A stretch of 64,000 bases of DNA. Origin: Rhizobium hidalgonense (GTDB lineage Bacteria; Pseudomonadota; Alphaproteobacteria; Rhizobiales; Rhizobiaceae). Numbering within the stretch: position 1 is the stretch's first letter; every line of letters starts with the position of its first letter. Made by a program: the position numbers and the translations under genes. The notes under the pieces are model-generated. The model was not told where the DNA came from. It made no database searches and was given only the letters and a program-made list of their open reading frames with translations. The DNA lies in assembly GCF_002914525.1 (NCBI RefSeq), contig NZ_LODW01000116.1, forward strand, positions 124,001 through 188,000, written 5' to 3'. Shown here in pieces: positions 36,224-44,825 of this stretch.

Positions 36224-36313
36224 GTCGCCCGGAAGCGTCCCACGGTTCCGGAATGACGATAGGCATCAAAACAAAGTACTGCGCGTTGCATCATTTAAAT
36301 CGATGCGACGCGC
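36224..36313. repeat. Putative rhizobial intergenic palindromic repeat
   Basis: The spacer contains a GAAGCGTCCC...GGTTCCGGAATGACGA stretch and then a 12-bp inverted repeat (36281-36292 with 36302-36313, one G-U position) around an AT-rich loop. I recognise this combination from Rhizobium intergenic regions; only a related fragment (GCGGTTTCGGGATGACG, about 59552-59568) occurs elsewhere here. The hairpin may also serve as a terminator for the convergent genes. Confidence 0.4.
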
Positions 36314-36327
36314 TTTAAGATCGTAAT

Positions 36328-37152
36328 TTAGATCCGACCCATCGCCGACGCCATGGAAAACAGCGCGATGCCCGTTGCCGTCGCGGCATTGAGGCTGTCG
36401 AGTTCCTCCGATTGCGGGATGTGCGCGCTCTGGAAGCGCGCCAGCAGCGCCTCCGGCAATCCCGCCCCCTCCGTACCGATGACGAGCGCCATGCGCGTTG
36501 AAGCCGGAATGGCACGGATATCGATCTTGCCGTGCGGCGAAAGCGTCCAGATGGCAAAGCCGCGTTCGGCAAGCGAAAGCAGCACATCCAGCGCCTTGCC
36601 GCCGCGCCGGTGCGGAACGCTCAGCACCGAACCGACCGAGACGCGCAGCGCCTTGCGATAGAGCGGATCACAGCAGGTTTCGTCGAGCAGCACCGCATCC
36701 GCCCGGAAGGCGGCCGCATTGCGGAACATTGAACCGGCATTGTCATGATTGGAAATGCCGCAGCCGACAAGCACCAGCGCCCGTTCCGGCAGCGCCCCGA
36801 GAAGGGCCGCCTCTCCGCGGGCCTCCCGCCGGCCGAGCGCCAGAACGCCGCGATGCAGATGGAATCCGACGACGCCGTCAAGCACACCGGCTTCGGCGAC
36901 ATAGACCGGCACATCGGCCGGGAACCGCTCCAGGATCGGCAGGACGCCGTCGACGCGGTTGCGCAGCAGCAGGATCTTCTCGGCAAAAAAGCCGCGGCTT
37001 TGCGCATGCGCCTCCGCCAGCATGCGCAGCACGACGGTGCCTTCGGCGATGAAGCGGTTTTCGCGGCCCGTTAGGTCGCGCTCTCTTATATCGCGGAATT
37101 CAGCGATGCGCGGATCGTCGGCGCTGTCGATGGCGATCGGGACGGCAGCCAT
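36328..37152 (-). CDS. SpoU/TrmH-family RNA 2'-O-methyltransferase
   Basis: A 274-residue SPOUT-class methyltransferase that would methylate a ribose in rRNA or tRNA using SAM. An N-terminal substrate-binding part (RENRFIAEGTVVLRMLAEA) precedes the knotted domain with motif 1 SNHDNAGSMFRNAAAF, motif 2 ALVIGTEGAGLPEALL and motif 3 IPQSEELDSLNAATATGIALF. The target nucleotide cannot be told. It is 7 bp downstream of a small membrane-protein gene on the same strand. Confidence 0.9.
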   Translation of the reverse strand: MAAVPIAIDSADDPRIAEFRDIRERDLTGRENRFIAEGTVVLRMLAEAHAQSRGFFAEKILLLRNRVDGVLPILERFPADVPVYVAEAGVLDGVVGFHLHRGVLALGRREARGEAALLGALPERALVLVGCGISNHDNAGSMFRNAAAFRADAVLLDETCCDPLYRKALRVSVGSVLSVPHRRGGKALDVLLSLAERGFAIWTLSPHGKIDIRAIPASTRMALVIGTEGAGLPEALLARFQSAHIPQSEELDSLNAATATGIALFSMASAMGRI

Positions 37153-37159
37153 GCCGGCC

Positions 37160-37543
37160 TCAATTGCCCGCGACGCTGACGTCGGCGACGGTGCGGCCGG
37201 TCACGAGGTCGAAGACCAGCGCCTTGCTCTTGCCATCGACCGTTTCGCCGTAAAACAGGATCTGCCCTGCCGAAAACGAGGTGGACTGCACCTTGAAGCC
37301 GAGCGGCAGGGAAACTGTTGCCGCAAGCGGCGCATCCGAGGGCACCCCGGAGGCGGAAACGGCCGCCGTCTCCTTCGGTTCGCTGTGCATCGCCTTGTAG
37401 ACAACCGCGCCGAAGACCGCCATAAGGCTCACGAACATGATGGCGCCGGAAACGATCTGCAGGCGGACCATCTTGCGCCGGACACTTTCCATCGCCGGAT
37501 CAAGGGGCTTCTCTTCCTGGTCTTCTGGCTCGATTGCTGTCAT
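37160..37543 (-). CDS. Small single-pass membrane protein (DUF6476-like)
   Basis: A 127-residue protein: cytoplasmic N-terminus (MTAIEPEDQEEKPLDPAMES), one membrane helix (IVSGAIMFVSLMAVFGAVVY) and an extracytoplasmic domain of about 75 residues with SLPLGFKVQSTSFSAGQILFYGE and LVFDLVTGRTV. Function unknown; I believe this is the DUF6476 type, but not firmly. The open frame reaches 37954, but only the part from 37543 reads as protein. It is divergent from the pseudouridine-synthase gene. Confidence 0.8.
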   Translation of the reverse strand: MTAIEPEDQEEKPLDPAMESVRRKMVRLQIVSGAIMFVSLMAVFGAVVYKAMHSEPKETAAVSASGVPSDAPLAATVSLPLGFKVQSTSFSAGQILFYGETVDGKSKALVFDLVTGRTVADVSVAGN

Positions 37544-37586
37544 CTGTGCGTCCCGTTCTAAAAAAATGCGTCGGAGAAGAAGCGTC

Positions 37587-38612
37587 TTGAGCGACCCCTT
37601 TAAACAAGCCGCCGGCAATAGAAAAGTCCTGACCGCCGATGAAACCGCCGAAGGCCGGCTCGACGCCTGGCTGACGGCGCAACTCGGCGAGGAATTTTCA
37701 CGCAGCCGCATCAAGGCGCTGATCAAGGACGGCCAGGTTTTCCTGCGCGGCGAACCCGTCACCGACCCGCAGCGTAAGGTGCGCAACGGCGACAGTTTCG
37801 AGATCACCCTGCCCGAGCCGGAAGACCCGACGCCGCAGGGCGAGGATATCCCGCTCGATATCCTCCATGAGGATGAAGACGTGATCGTCATTTCCAAGCC
37901 TTCCGGTCTCGTCGTCCATCCCGGCGCCGGCAACTGGACGGGGACGCTGGTCAACGCGCTGATCTATCATTGCGGTGATACCCTCTCCGGCATCGGCGGC
38001 GTGCGCCGCCCCGGCATCGTCCACCGTCTCGACAAGGACACGACGGGGGTCATGGTCGTCGCCAAGAACGACATTGCCCATCGACATCTCTCGCTGCAAT
38101 TTGCCGATCATGGCCGCACCATGCCGCTGGAGCGGGCCTATCAGGCGGTCGTCTGGGGCCGGCCCCGCTCGCTGACCGGCACGGTCGACGCACCGCTCGG
38201 CCGCGCCACCGGCGATCGCACCCGTCGCGCCGTCAAACGTCCCGACAGTCATGATGCCGACGAGGCGATCACCCATTACGAGGTGATCGAGCGTTTCCAG
38301 GAAAATCCGGACGCGACGGCGCTTGCTTCCTTGGTCGAGTGCCATCTCGAAACCGGCCGCACCCACCAGATCCGTGTGCATATGGCCCATATCGGCCATC
38401 CGCTGCTCGGCGACACGGTTTATGGCGCGGGCTTCAAGACCAAGGCCAACCGCCTGCCCGAAGACATCCGCAAGGTCGTCAACGGTTTCAACCGCCAGGC
38501 GCTGCATGCCTTCATGCTGCAGTTCGAGCATCCCCGCACCGGCGAAATCATGCATTTCGAAGTGCCGCTGCCGGAGGATATGGTGGAACTGGTCGCGGCA
38601 TTGCGGGGGTAG
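37587..38612 (+). CDS. RluA-family pseudouridine synthase (RluC/RluD type)
   Basis: Isomerises uridines to pseudouridine, most likely in 23S rRNA. An N-terminal S4 domain (GRLDAWLTAQLGEEFSRSRIKALIKDG) is followed by the catalytic domain with GIVHRLDKDTTGVMVVAKN, carrying the catalytic Asp, and a C-terminal ETGRTHQIRVHMAHIGHPLLGD. The start is uncertain: TTG at 37587 has GGAGAAG about 7 bp upstream and gives MSDPFKQAAGNRK; an ATG at 37566 has no ribosome-binding site. 341 residues from the TTG, normal for the family. Confidence 0.92.
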   Translation: MSDPFKQAAGNRKVLTADETAEGRLDAWLTAQLGEEFSRSRIKALIKDGQVFLRGEPVTDPQRKVRNGDSFEITLPEPEDPTPQGEDIPLDILHEDEDVIVISKPSGLVVHPGAGNWTGTLVNALIYHCGDTLSGIGGVRRPGIVHRLDKDTTGVMVVAKNDIAHRHLSLQFADHGRTMPLERAYQAVVWGRPRSLTGTVDAPLGRATGDRTRRAVKRPDSHDADEAITHYEVIERFQENPDATALASLVECHLETGRTHQIRVHMAHIGHPLLGDTVYGAGFKTKANRLPEDIRKVVNGFNRQALHAFMLQFEHPRTGEIMHFEVPLPEDMVELVAALRG

Positions 38613-38654
38613 AGGCGTCGTCTCCGACCCCTCTCACACTGACGTGAGCGCCAC

Positions 38655-38683
38655 CTTGAACCGCCGTTTCGCCACACTTATCT
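38655..38683 (+). promoter_or_regulatory. rpoH: Sigma-32-type promoter of rpoH
   Basis: CTTGAA (38655-38660), 16 bp, then CTTATCT (38677-38683), close to the alphaproteobacterial heat-shock consensus CTTGAA-N17-CYTATNT. It lies 110 bp before the rpoH start and implies self-activation after heat shock. A housekeeping -10 at usual spacing was not seen. Confidence 0.6.
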
Positions 38684-38793
38684 GTATATTGACTTAGTGC
38701 GGGCTCGCAATCAGAGCCGCATGTCCCGGTCTGCCATTTTTAACGCGAACGCGTTTCCAACGGGGGCCGGAATTCACTTTAGGAGGGTGCACT

Positions 38794-39702
38794 ATGGCCC
38801 GAAATACCTTGCCGTCCATTACCGCCGGCGAAGCCGGTCTCAATCGTTACCTCGACGAAATCCGCAAGTTCCCGATGCTCGAGCCGCAGCAGGAATACAT
38901 GCTTGCCAAGCGTTATGCCGAGCATGGCGATCGCGACGCCGCACATAAGCTCGTCACCAGCCATCTTCGCCTCGTCGCCAAGATCGCGATGGGTTATCGC
39001 GGTTACGGCCTGCCGATCGGCGAAGTCGTCTCCGAGGGCAATGTCGGCCTGATGCAGGCCGTCAAGAAGTTCGATGCCGAGCGCGGCTTCCGCCTTGCCA
39101 CCTATGCCATGTGGTGGATCAAGGCCTCGATCCAGGAATATATCCTGCGTTCGTGGTCACTGGTGAAGATGGGCACGACCGCCAACCAGAAGCGCCTGTT
39201 CTTCAACCTGCGCCGGCTGAAAGGCCGCATCCAGGCGATCGATGACGGCGACCTGAAGCCGGAACACGTCTCCGAAATCGCCACCAAGCTGAAAGTCTCG
39301 GAGGAGGAGGTCATTTCGATGAACCGCCGCCTGTCCGGCGACGCCTCGCTGAACGCGCCGATCAAGGCGGCCGAAGGCGACAGCGGCCAATGGCAGGACT
39401 GGCTGGTGGACGACCATGACAGCCAGGAAGACGTGCTGATCGAACAGGACGAGCTCGACACCCGCCGGCGGATGCTGGCGAAAGCGATGAGCGTGCTGAA
39501 CGAGCGCGAACGCCGTATCTTCGAAGCTCGCCGCCTCGCCGAGGATCCGGTGACGCTGGAAGACCTGTCGACGGAATTCGACATCAGCCGCGAACGCGTC
39601 CGCCAGATCGAGGTTCGCGCTTTCGAAAAGGTGCAGGACGCCGTTCGCAAGGAAGCCCAGGAACGCGCCAAGGCCGTGCGCGTCGTCGAAGCGACGGCCT
39701 GA
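38794..39702 (+). CDS. rpoH: Heat-shock sigma factor RpoH (sigma-32)
   Basis: RNA-polymerase sigma factor for heat-shock promoters. 302 residues, all regions present: region 2 with VSEGNVGLMQAVKKFDAERGFRLATYAMWWIKASIQEYILRSW split by the usual spacing, the RpoH box QKRLFFNLRRLKG that separates it from other sigma-70 factors, and region 4 EDLSTEFDISRERVRQIEVRAFEK. AGGAGGG precedes the ATG. A sigma-32-like promoter lies upstream and a strong terminator downstream. It corresponds to the RpoH1 type of rhizobia, which often have two copies. Confidence 0.96.
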   Translation: MARNTLPSITAGEAGLNRYLDEIRKFPMLEPQQEYMLAKRYAEHGDRDAAHKLVTSHLRLVAKIAMGYRGYGLPIGEVVSEGNVGLMQAVKKFDAERGFRLATYAMWWIKASIQEYILRSWSLVKMGTTANQKRLFFNLRRLKGRIQAIDDGDLKPEHVSEIATKLKVSEEEVISMNRRLSGDASLNAPIKAAEGDSGQWQDWLVDDHDSQEDVLIEQDELDTRRRMLAKAMSVLNERERRIFEARRLAEDPVTLEDLSTEFDISRERVRQIEVRAFEKVQDAVRKEAQERAKAVRVVEATA

Positions 39703-39728
39703 CAAGGCTGCCTCCTGTGAAAATTGAA

Positions 39729-39765
39729 AAGGCGGGTCCTTGCGGCCCGCCTTTCTGTTTCTTTA
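39729..39765 (+). terminator. Intrinsic terminator of rpoH
   Basis: AAGGCGGG (39729-39736) pairs with CCCGCCTT (39746-39753); 9-nt loop; TTCTGTTTCTTT follows. It starts 26 bp after the rpoH stop. Confidence 0.85.
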
Positions 39766-39820
39766 CTTTCGCAACGTCGTCCCCGTCGAAGGTCGGGAGT
39801 GCCGGTATTGCGGTTCATCG

Positions 39821-42334
39821 TCACTGGCTCGTCGACACATCCCCGAGCGCGGTCCATTCCTTGATCGCAGTATTGAAGGCATCCGTTCCCGTATTGCCCT
39901 TCTCCATCGTCAGCAGGGCGCGGCGACCGTTGCGGTAGGTGACCGGGATATCGATCCAGCTGCGGGTCGACATCAGGTCGAGATTAGCCTTGCGCGCATC
40001 GGGATAGTCATTGAGCGCGATCATATGGAAATCGTCAGTGATCTTGGCAGGAACCGCGATCAGCGCGTCACCGCGGTCCTGCTCGGTGCGCTTCATCGAG
40101 ATGCGCTGGACGCTGTCGATACTTCCGCCTTCGAAATTCGGCGGCAGCGAGAAGACGATCTCGACGAGATGGCTTGCCGGCAGCGACGGATCGGAATTGC
40201 GTTTGAAGGTGACGAGAGCCGAGAGATTGCGCTCCGGCACGGTGACGTTGCCCTGCACCGTCGCCTCCTGCCGGCCGTTCTGGCCAGCCTCGTGCTGCAC
40301 GCTCCAGACGACCGATCCCTCGATCGCCGTCGGCGAGCTTTGGCCGATGCGCTCCTCATAGAGGAACATCTTTTGCGACGAGCCGACGGGAGCGGCCTGC
40401 TGCGGCGATGCCGCCGGGCTGTTCGGCGTTGGCGTTTCGGCTGGTGCGACATCGCCCTGCGCGGCCGCCGGCGGCGTATCCGCTGCCGCGACATTCTGCT
40501 CGGCGACCGATTTTCCTTCCGCGGTCAGCGTTCCCGGCACCGTCGCCGGTCCGCTGTCGACCTCGGTGCCATCGGTCAGCAGCCGCTGGGTGAATTTCGA
40601 ATTGGCCGCGGCGCCGTCATTGTTCATTGACGCCACCTGCGGGTTCGGCTGCGCCGGTGCCGCTGGCGTATTCTGCGCTTCCGGCGTGGTCGGCTGGGCC
40701 GGCGTTGCCGCGTCCGGCTCGGCAGGCGTCGCGGAGCCGGCCGGCGGCGTCGCCGCCTCGTTCCTGGTCGCCTGCGACGGTGCCGAACTGACGAGCCCGT
40801 CGACCATCGCCACCAGCGCCTCTCTGTTCATCCAGCCGGCATAGGCGCCGCCGCCGATCAAGATGAGCGCGAAGATGAGCGTGATCACGGTACCGATGCC
40901 GAAGCGGCGACGCTTCGGCTCCATTCGGAAACTCTTGCCCTGCAGCTTGGAAGCGACCATCTGATCGATATCCATCGCCGGATTGGCGTCATCGTCGTCA
41001 GCCGCAACCGAGCCGCGGCGGTCGTAGCCGCGTAGCGCCTTCGCCTCGCGCCAGTCCTCGCTCGGCGCGCCGCTGGCAGCCGCCGGCTTACCGTTGTGCA
41101 CTTCCGCGAAGATATCGACATCGTCGAAATGCGAGGCGACCGGCGCCTTCTTGTTGCTGCCGGCCTCGATCGGCGGCAGATCGTCGAAGGCTGCGGTCTC
41201 CCAGGAGAAACTTTCCTTGGCCGCCGGCATGACGGCCGCCGGCGCCGCTTTTTCGAGGCTGGATATCACCTCCTCGAAGGCGCGCGCCGAGGTATCCGGG
41301 GTGATCGGCGCCGTCTGCGAATACTGCCGGAGTTCCTCTTCGGCCCATTCAGTCTCCGCATCCTTCGGCGCCGGAGCCGGCGTTTCGGCGGCAGGCTCGG
41401 CCCAGACGGGATCGAAATGCGCCGCCCCTTCGGCCTGTAGCGGCTCCTCGCGGCTGTGCTCGACGAATTCCTGCGGACGATCGAAATCGGCGACCGGCTC
41501 CACCAGCCGGTTGGATGCGTGCTCTATGCCACGTGTGATCGGCTCGAGCGGCGCGACGGGCTCGTAGGCCTCTTCGGCCTCTGGCTCTTCGCTTTCTACT
41601 GCCGCCGGCTCGGCGGCGGTCTCATCCACCGGATGCTCGTCAGCATGATATTCGTCGGCTTCTTCGCTGCGATGCCCCGCAATCGGCTGCCAGCCGTCAT
41701 GCTCGGTTGTCGCCTCTTCGGTAACGGCGCGCGCCTCGCTGGCATGCCATTCCTCGGCCGGCGCTTCCTCCTCATGCGAGGGATGCCAGTATGTCTCGAC
41801 GGAAGCGGCTGCCTCCGGCAAAGCCGATGCCTCGGCGGAAACAGCTGTTTCCGGTGAAACAAGTGTGTCTTCGGCGGGGGGCTCCTCGGCGGCGACCTCT
41901 TCCGCGGCGTCCTCGGGCGCGGCAGCGACTTCAGCGTGATCGGGCTCGCCGGCGGCCTCGGCCGCCTGCGGTTCCGCATCGGCTTCGTAGGCCGGCTCCT
42001 CGACCGGCGGCTCCTCGACGGCCGTCTCCGGCGCAGGCGCCGGTTCGACTTCGTCGTGAACCGCTTGTTCTTCCACGGCTTCCGACGCGACGACGGCGGC
42101 AACCGGCTCATCGAGCGGCAGCGCCTCGGAGTGTTCGCCTTCCACTTCGCGGATGGCGGCCTCGAGCTTTTCGAGCTGGCGTTGCAGCATGGCTTCCGGC
42201 GGACGCGGCTTCATGTTCTCGAGCTGCCGCTGCACTGCGCCGCGGGCACGTTCGTAGACCTTCACCCGCATCTCGGGGGTATTTTCAGCCAGGCCGTCGA
42301 CGGCCCGCCGAATAACTGCAATAAAATCCGCCAT
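39821..42334 (-). CDS. Large acidic single-pass membrane protein of unknown function
   Basis: An 837-residue protein. The first ~70 residues are a helical domain (MADFIAVIRRAVDGLAENTPEMRVKVYERA...). Residues ~75-470 are low-complexity and very rich in Glu, Ala and Pro. One membrane helix follows near residue 480 (IGTVITLIFALILIGGGAYAGWM), then a Pro/Ala/Thr linker, and a folded C-terminal domain (~665-837) with AIEGSVVWSVQHEAG and SIDSVQRISMKRTEQDRGDAL. It looks like an envelope-spanning protein with a long flexible cytoplasmic part. No family recognised. It is 60 bp downstream of purA on the same strand. Confidence 0.85.
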   Translation of the reverse strand: MADFIAVIRRAVDGLAENTPEMRVKVYERARGAVQRQLENMKPRPPEAMLQRQLEKLEAAIREVEGEHSEALPLDEPVAAVVASEAVEEQAVHDEVEPAPAPETAVEEPPVEEPAYEADAEPQAAEAAGEPDHAEVAAAPEDAAEEVAAEEPPAEDTLVSPETAVSAEASALPEAAASVETYWHPSHEEEAPAEEWHASEARAVTEEATTEHDGWQPIAGHRSEEADEYHADEHPVDETAAEPAAVESEEPEAEEAYEPVAPLEPITRGIEHASNRLVEPVADFDRPQEFVEHSREEPLQAEGAAHFDPVWAEPAAETPAPAPKDAETEWAEEELRQYSQTAPITPDTSARAFEEVISSLEKAAPAAVMPAAKESFSWETAAFDDLPPIEAGSNKKAPVASHFDDVDIFAEVHNGKPAAASGAPSEDWREAKALRGYDRRGSVAADDDDANPAMDIDQMVASKLQGKSFRMEPKRRRFGIGTVITLIFALILIGGGAYAGWMNREALVAMVDGLVSSAPSQATRNEAATPPAGSATPAEPDAATPAQPTTPEAQNTPAAPAQPNPQVASMNNDGAAANSKFTQRLLTDGTEVDSGPATVPGTLTAEGKSVAEQNVAAADTPPAAAQGDVAPAETPTPNSPAASPQQAAPVGSSQKMFLYEERIGQSSPTAIEGSVVWSVQHEAGQNGRQEATVQGNVTVPERNLSALVTFKRNSDPSLPASHLVEIVFSLPPNFEGGSIDSVQRISMKRTEQDRGDALIAVPAKITDDFHMIALNDYPDARKANLDLMSTRSWIDIPVTYRNGRRALLTMEKGNTGTDAFNTAIKEWTALGDVSTSQ

Positions 42335-42394
42335 CAGTACTTTCTCAAGAAGTCCGGCACCCTACCGAACTGTCCTCCACAGTGACCCGTGAGC

Positions 42395-43693
42395 TTAATC
42401 CTCAAACGGATCGGTCACAAGTATGGTGTCATCCCGCTCCGGGCTGGTGGAAAGGAGCGCGACAGGCGCCCCGATCAGCTCCTCGACCTGGCGAACATAT
42501 TTGATCGCCTGTGCCGGCAGGTCCGCCCAACTGCGGGCGCCGACAGTCGATTCCTTCCAGCCTTCCAGCGTGATGTAGACCGGTTCGACCCTAGCTTGCG
42601 CTCCCTGGCTTGCCGGAAGATGATCAATCTGTTCGCCGTCCAGCATGTAACCGACGCAGATCTTCAGTTCCTCGAGGCCGTCGAGGACGTCGAGCTTGGT
42701 GAGTGCGATGCCGGTGATGCCGTTGGTGGCGATCGATTGGCGCACGAGTGCGGCGTCGAACCAGCCGCAGCGGCGCTTACGCCCGGTCACCACCCCGAAC
42801 TCATGACCTTTTTCGCCTAGGAACTCACCGATCGCATCCTTCAGCTCCGTCGGGAACGGGCCTTCGCCGACACGTGTCGTATAGGCCTTGGTGATGCCGA
42901 GGATGTAGCCGAGCGAGCCTGGCCCCATGCCGGAACCGGCCGCGGCCTGACCGGCCACGGTGTTCGACGAGGTCACGAACGGATAGGTGCCGTGGTCGAT
43001 GTCGAGCAGGCTGCCCTGGGCCCCTTCGAAGAGGATGCGGGAGCCCTTGCGGCGCTCCTTGTCGAGGAACAGCCAGACGGTGTCACGGAACGGCAGCACC
43101 CGATCGGCGATCGAGGTCAGTTCGTCCATGATCGTCTGGTGGCTGACTTCGGCGACGCCGAGGCCGCGGCGAAGCGCATTGTGATGGGTCAGAATACGGT
43201 CGACCTTGCCGGCAAGGCTGTCGAGATCGGCCAGATCCATCACCCGGATGGCGCGGCGGCCGACCTTGTCTTCATAGGCCGGACCGATGCCGCGGCGTGT
43301 CGTGCCAATCTTGGTACCGCTGTTCGACGCCGCATCCTCGCGCATCGCGTCGAGCTCGCGGTGCAGCGACAGAATGAGCGTCGCATTGTCGGCGATGCGC
43401 AGATTTTCAGGCGTCACCGTCACGCCCTGCGCCTCCAGCCGGCCGATCTCGGCGATCAGCGCATGCGGATCGACAACGACGCCGTTGCCGATCACCGCCA
43501 TTTTGCCCGGGCGCACGACGCCGGACGGCAGCAGCGACAGCTTGTAGCTGGTGCCGTCGATGACGAGCGTATGGCCGGCATTATGTCCGCCCTGATAGCG
43601 CACAACGATATCCGCGCGCTCCGAAAGCCAGTCGACAATCTTGCCCTTGCCTTCGTCACCCCATTGCGAACCGACCACGACTACGTTCGTCAT
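42395..43693 (-). CDS. purA: Adenylosuccinate synthetase PurA
   Basis: Joins IMP and aspartate at the cost of GTP, first step from IMP to AMP. The 432-residue protein is of normal length and carries VVVGSQWGDEGKGKIVDWL, YQGGHNAGHTLV, GTTRRGIGPAYEDK, FEGAQGSLLDIDHGTYPFVTSS (in part) and GRKRRCGWFDAAL, all diagnostic. The start MTNVVVVG is the family start. It is divergent from the EamA transporter gene, with 191 bp between. Confidence 0.98.
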   Translation of the reverse strand: MTNVVVVGSQWGDEGKGKIVDWLSERADIVVRYQGGHNAGHTLVIDGTSYKLSLLPSGVVRPGKMAVIGNGVVVDPHALIAEIGRLEAQGVTVTPENLRIADNATLILSLHRELDAMREDAASNSGTKIGTTRRGIGPAYEDKVGRRAIRVMDLADLDSLAGKVDRILTHHNALRRGLGVAEVSHQTIMDELTSIADRVLPFRDTVWLFLDKERRKGSRILFEGAQGSLLDIDHGTYPFVTSSNTVAGQAAAGSGMGPGSLGYILGITKAYTTRVGEGPFPTELKDAIGEFLGEKGHEFGVVTGRKRRCGWFDAALVRQSIATNGITGIALTKLDVLDGLEELKICVGYMLDGEQIDHLPASQGAQARVEPVYITLEGWKESTVGARSWADLPAQAIKYVRQVEELIGAPVALLSTSPERDDTILVTDPFED

Positions 43694-43884
43694 CCAACTC
43701 TTCCTGTTACCGGCGGAAAACCGCGCACCTGCTCAAACCCGCGCATCTATAAAGCTTTGTTTTTGGGAAAGCGACCCTGTTGTCACAGTAGATTGGGCTT
43801 TTTACGTGACAAATCAGCAGCCGGCAGGCTATTGCCCGTCACAAAACGCCGCTTGGCGGTCGCGGAAAGACGGGAAGAACGCTC

Positions 43885-44802
43885 TTGCAAGCCACGGCCT
43901 ACATCTGCCTCGTTATCGCCACCCTCTGCTGGGGCGGCAACTCCGTCGCCGGCAAGCTCGCAGTCGGGCATATCAGCCCGATGATGCTGACCTTCCTGCG
44001 CTGGTTCATCGCCGTGGCACTGATCGCCCTGATCTCGGTACCGCAACTCAGGAGGGACTGGCCGGTTGTCCGGAAGAACCTGCCGCTGCTGTTCTTCTAC
44101 GGCGTCATCGGCTACACGCTTTTCAACGCCATGCTTTATTCGGCCGTGCAATATACGACGGCGATCAATGTCGCCATCGAGCAGGCCGGCATCCCGATGC
44201 TGATCTTCCTGTTGAATTTCATGTTCTTCCGCACCGGCATCTCCCTGGCGCAATGTCTCGGCTTCGGCATGACGCTGATCGGCGTCGCGCTAACCGCCGC
44301 TCACGGCGACCTGACAACGCTGTTGCAACTAAGCCTCAACCGCGGCGACGGGCTGATGCTGATCGCCATTGCCGCCTACTCGGTCTACACGATTTTCCTG
44401 CGCTGGAAGCCGCCGCTCGACTGGCGCACGCTGATGGCGTTCCCAGCGCTCGGCGCCATGCTGACCTCGGTGCCTCTGCTCCTTTGGGAAGCCAGCCGCG
44501 GTGCCGCGCTATGGCCGGACCAGGCCGGCTGGGTCATCACGTTCTACACGGCGACCTTCCCGTCGCTGCTGGCGCAGATCCTCTATATCAAAGGTGTCGA
44601 GGCGATCGGCGCCAATCGGGCCGGCCTGTTCATCAATCTCGTGCCGGTGTTCGGAACTTTGCTTTCCGTCGCCCTCATCGGCGAGAGGTTGCAATCGTTC
44701 CACGTGATCGCGTTGGCACTGACCTTGGGCGGCATTGCCATCGCCGAAAAAGGCCGGCCGAAAGCTTCGACTCCTGCCGTTCCGGCCTCACCTGTGGATT
44801 AG
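43885..44802 (+). CDS. EamA/DMT-family transporter
   Basis: A 305-residue inner-membrane protein of the drug/metabolite transporter superfamily with about ten hydrophobic helices forming two EamA repeats (first starting ATAYICLVIATLCWGGNSVAG, second around GLMLIAIAAYSVYTIFLRWKP). A likely exporter of metabolites or amino acids; substrate unknown. The TTG start at 43885 is preceded by GGGAAGAA. It is convergent with the GNAT gene, with a hairpin between the stops. Confidence 0.9.
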   Translation: MQATAYICLVIATLCWGGNSVAGKLAVGHISPMMLTFLRWFIAVALIALISVPQLRRDWPVVRKNLPLLFFYGVIGYTLFNAMLYSAVQYTTAINVAIEQAGIPMLIFLLNFMFFRTGISLAQCLGFGMTLIGVALTAAHGDLTTLLQLSLNRGDGLMLIAIAAYSVYTIFLRWKPPLDWRTLMAFPALGAMLTSVPLLLWEASRGAALWPDQAGWVITFYTATFPSLLAQILYIKGVEAIGANRAGLFINLVPVFGTLLSVALIGERLQSFHVIALALTLGGIAIAEKGRPKASTPAVPASPVD

Positions 44803-44804
44803 AA

Positions 44805-44822
44805 CTTTCCTGGTCAGGAAAG
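44805..44822. terminator. Hairpin between convergent EamA and GNAT genes
   Basis: CTTTCCTG (44805-44812) and CAGGAAAG (44815-44822) form a perfect 8-bp stem with a 2-nt spacer in the 23-bp gap between the two stops. No T-run; termination is inferred from position. Confidence 0.4.
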
Positions 44823-44825
44823 CCT

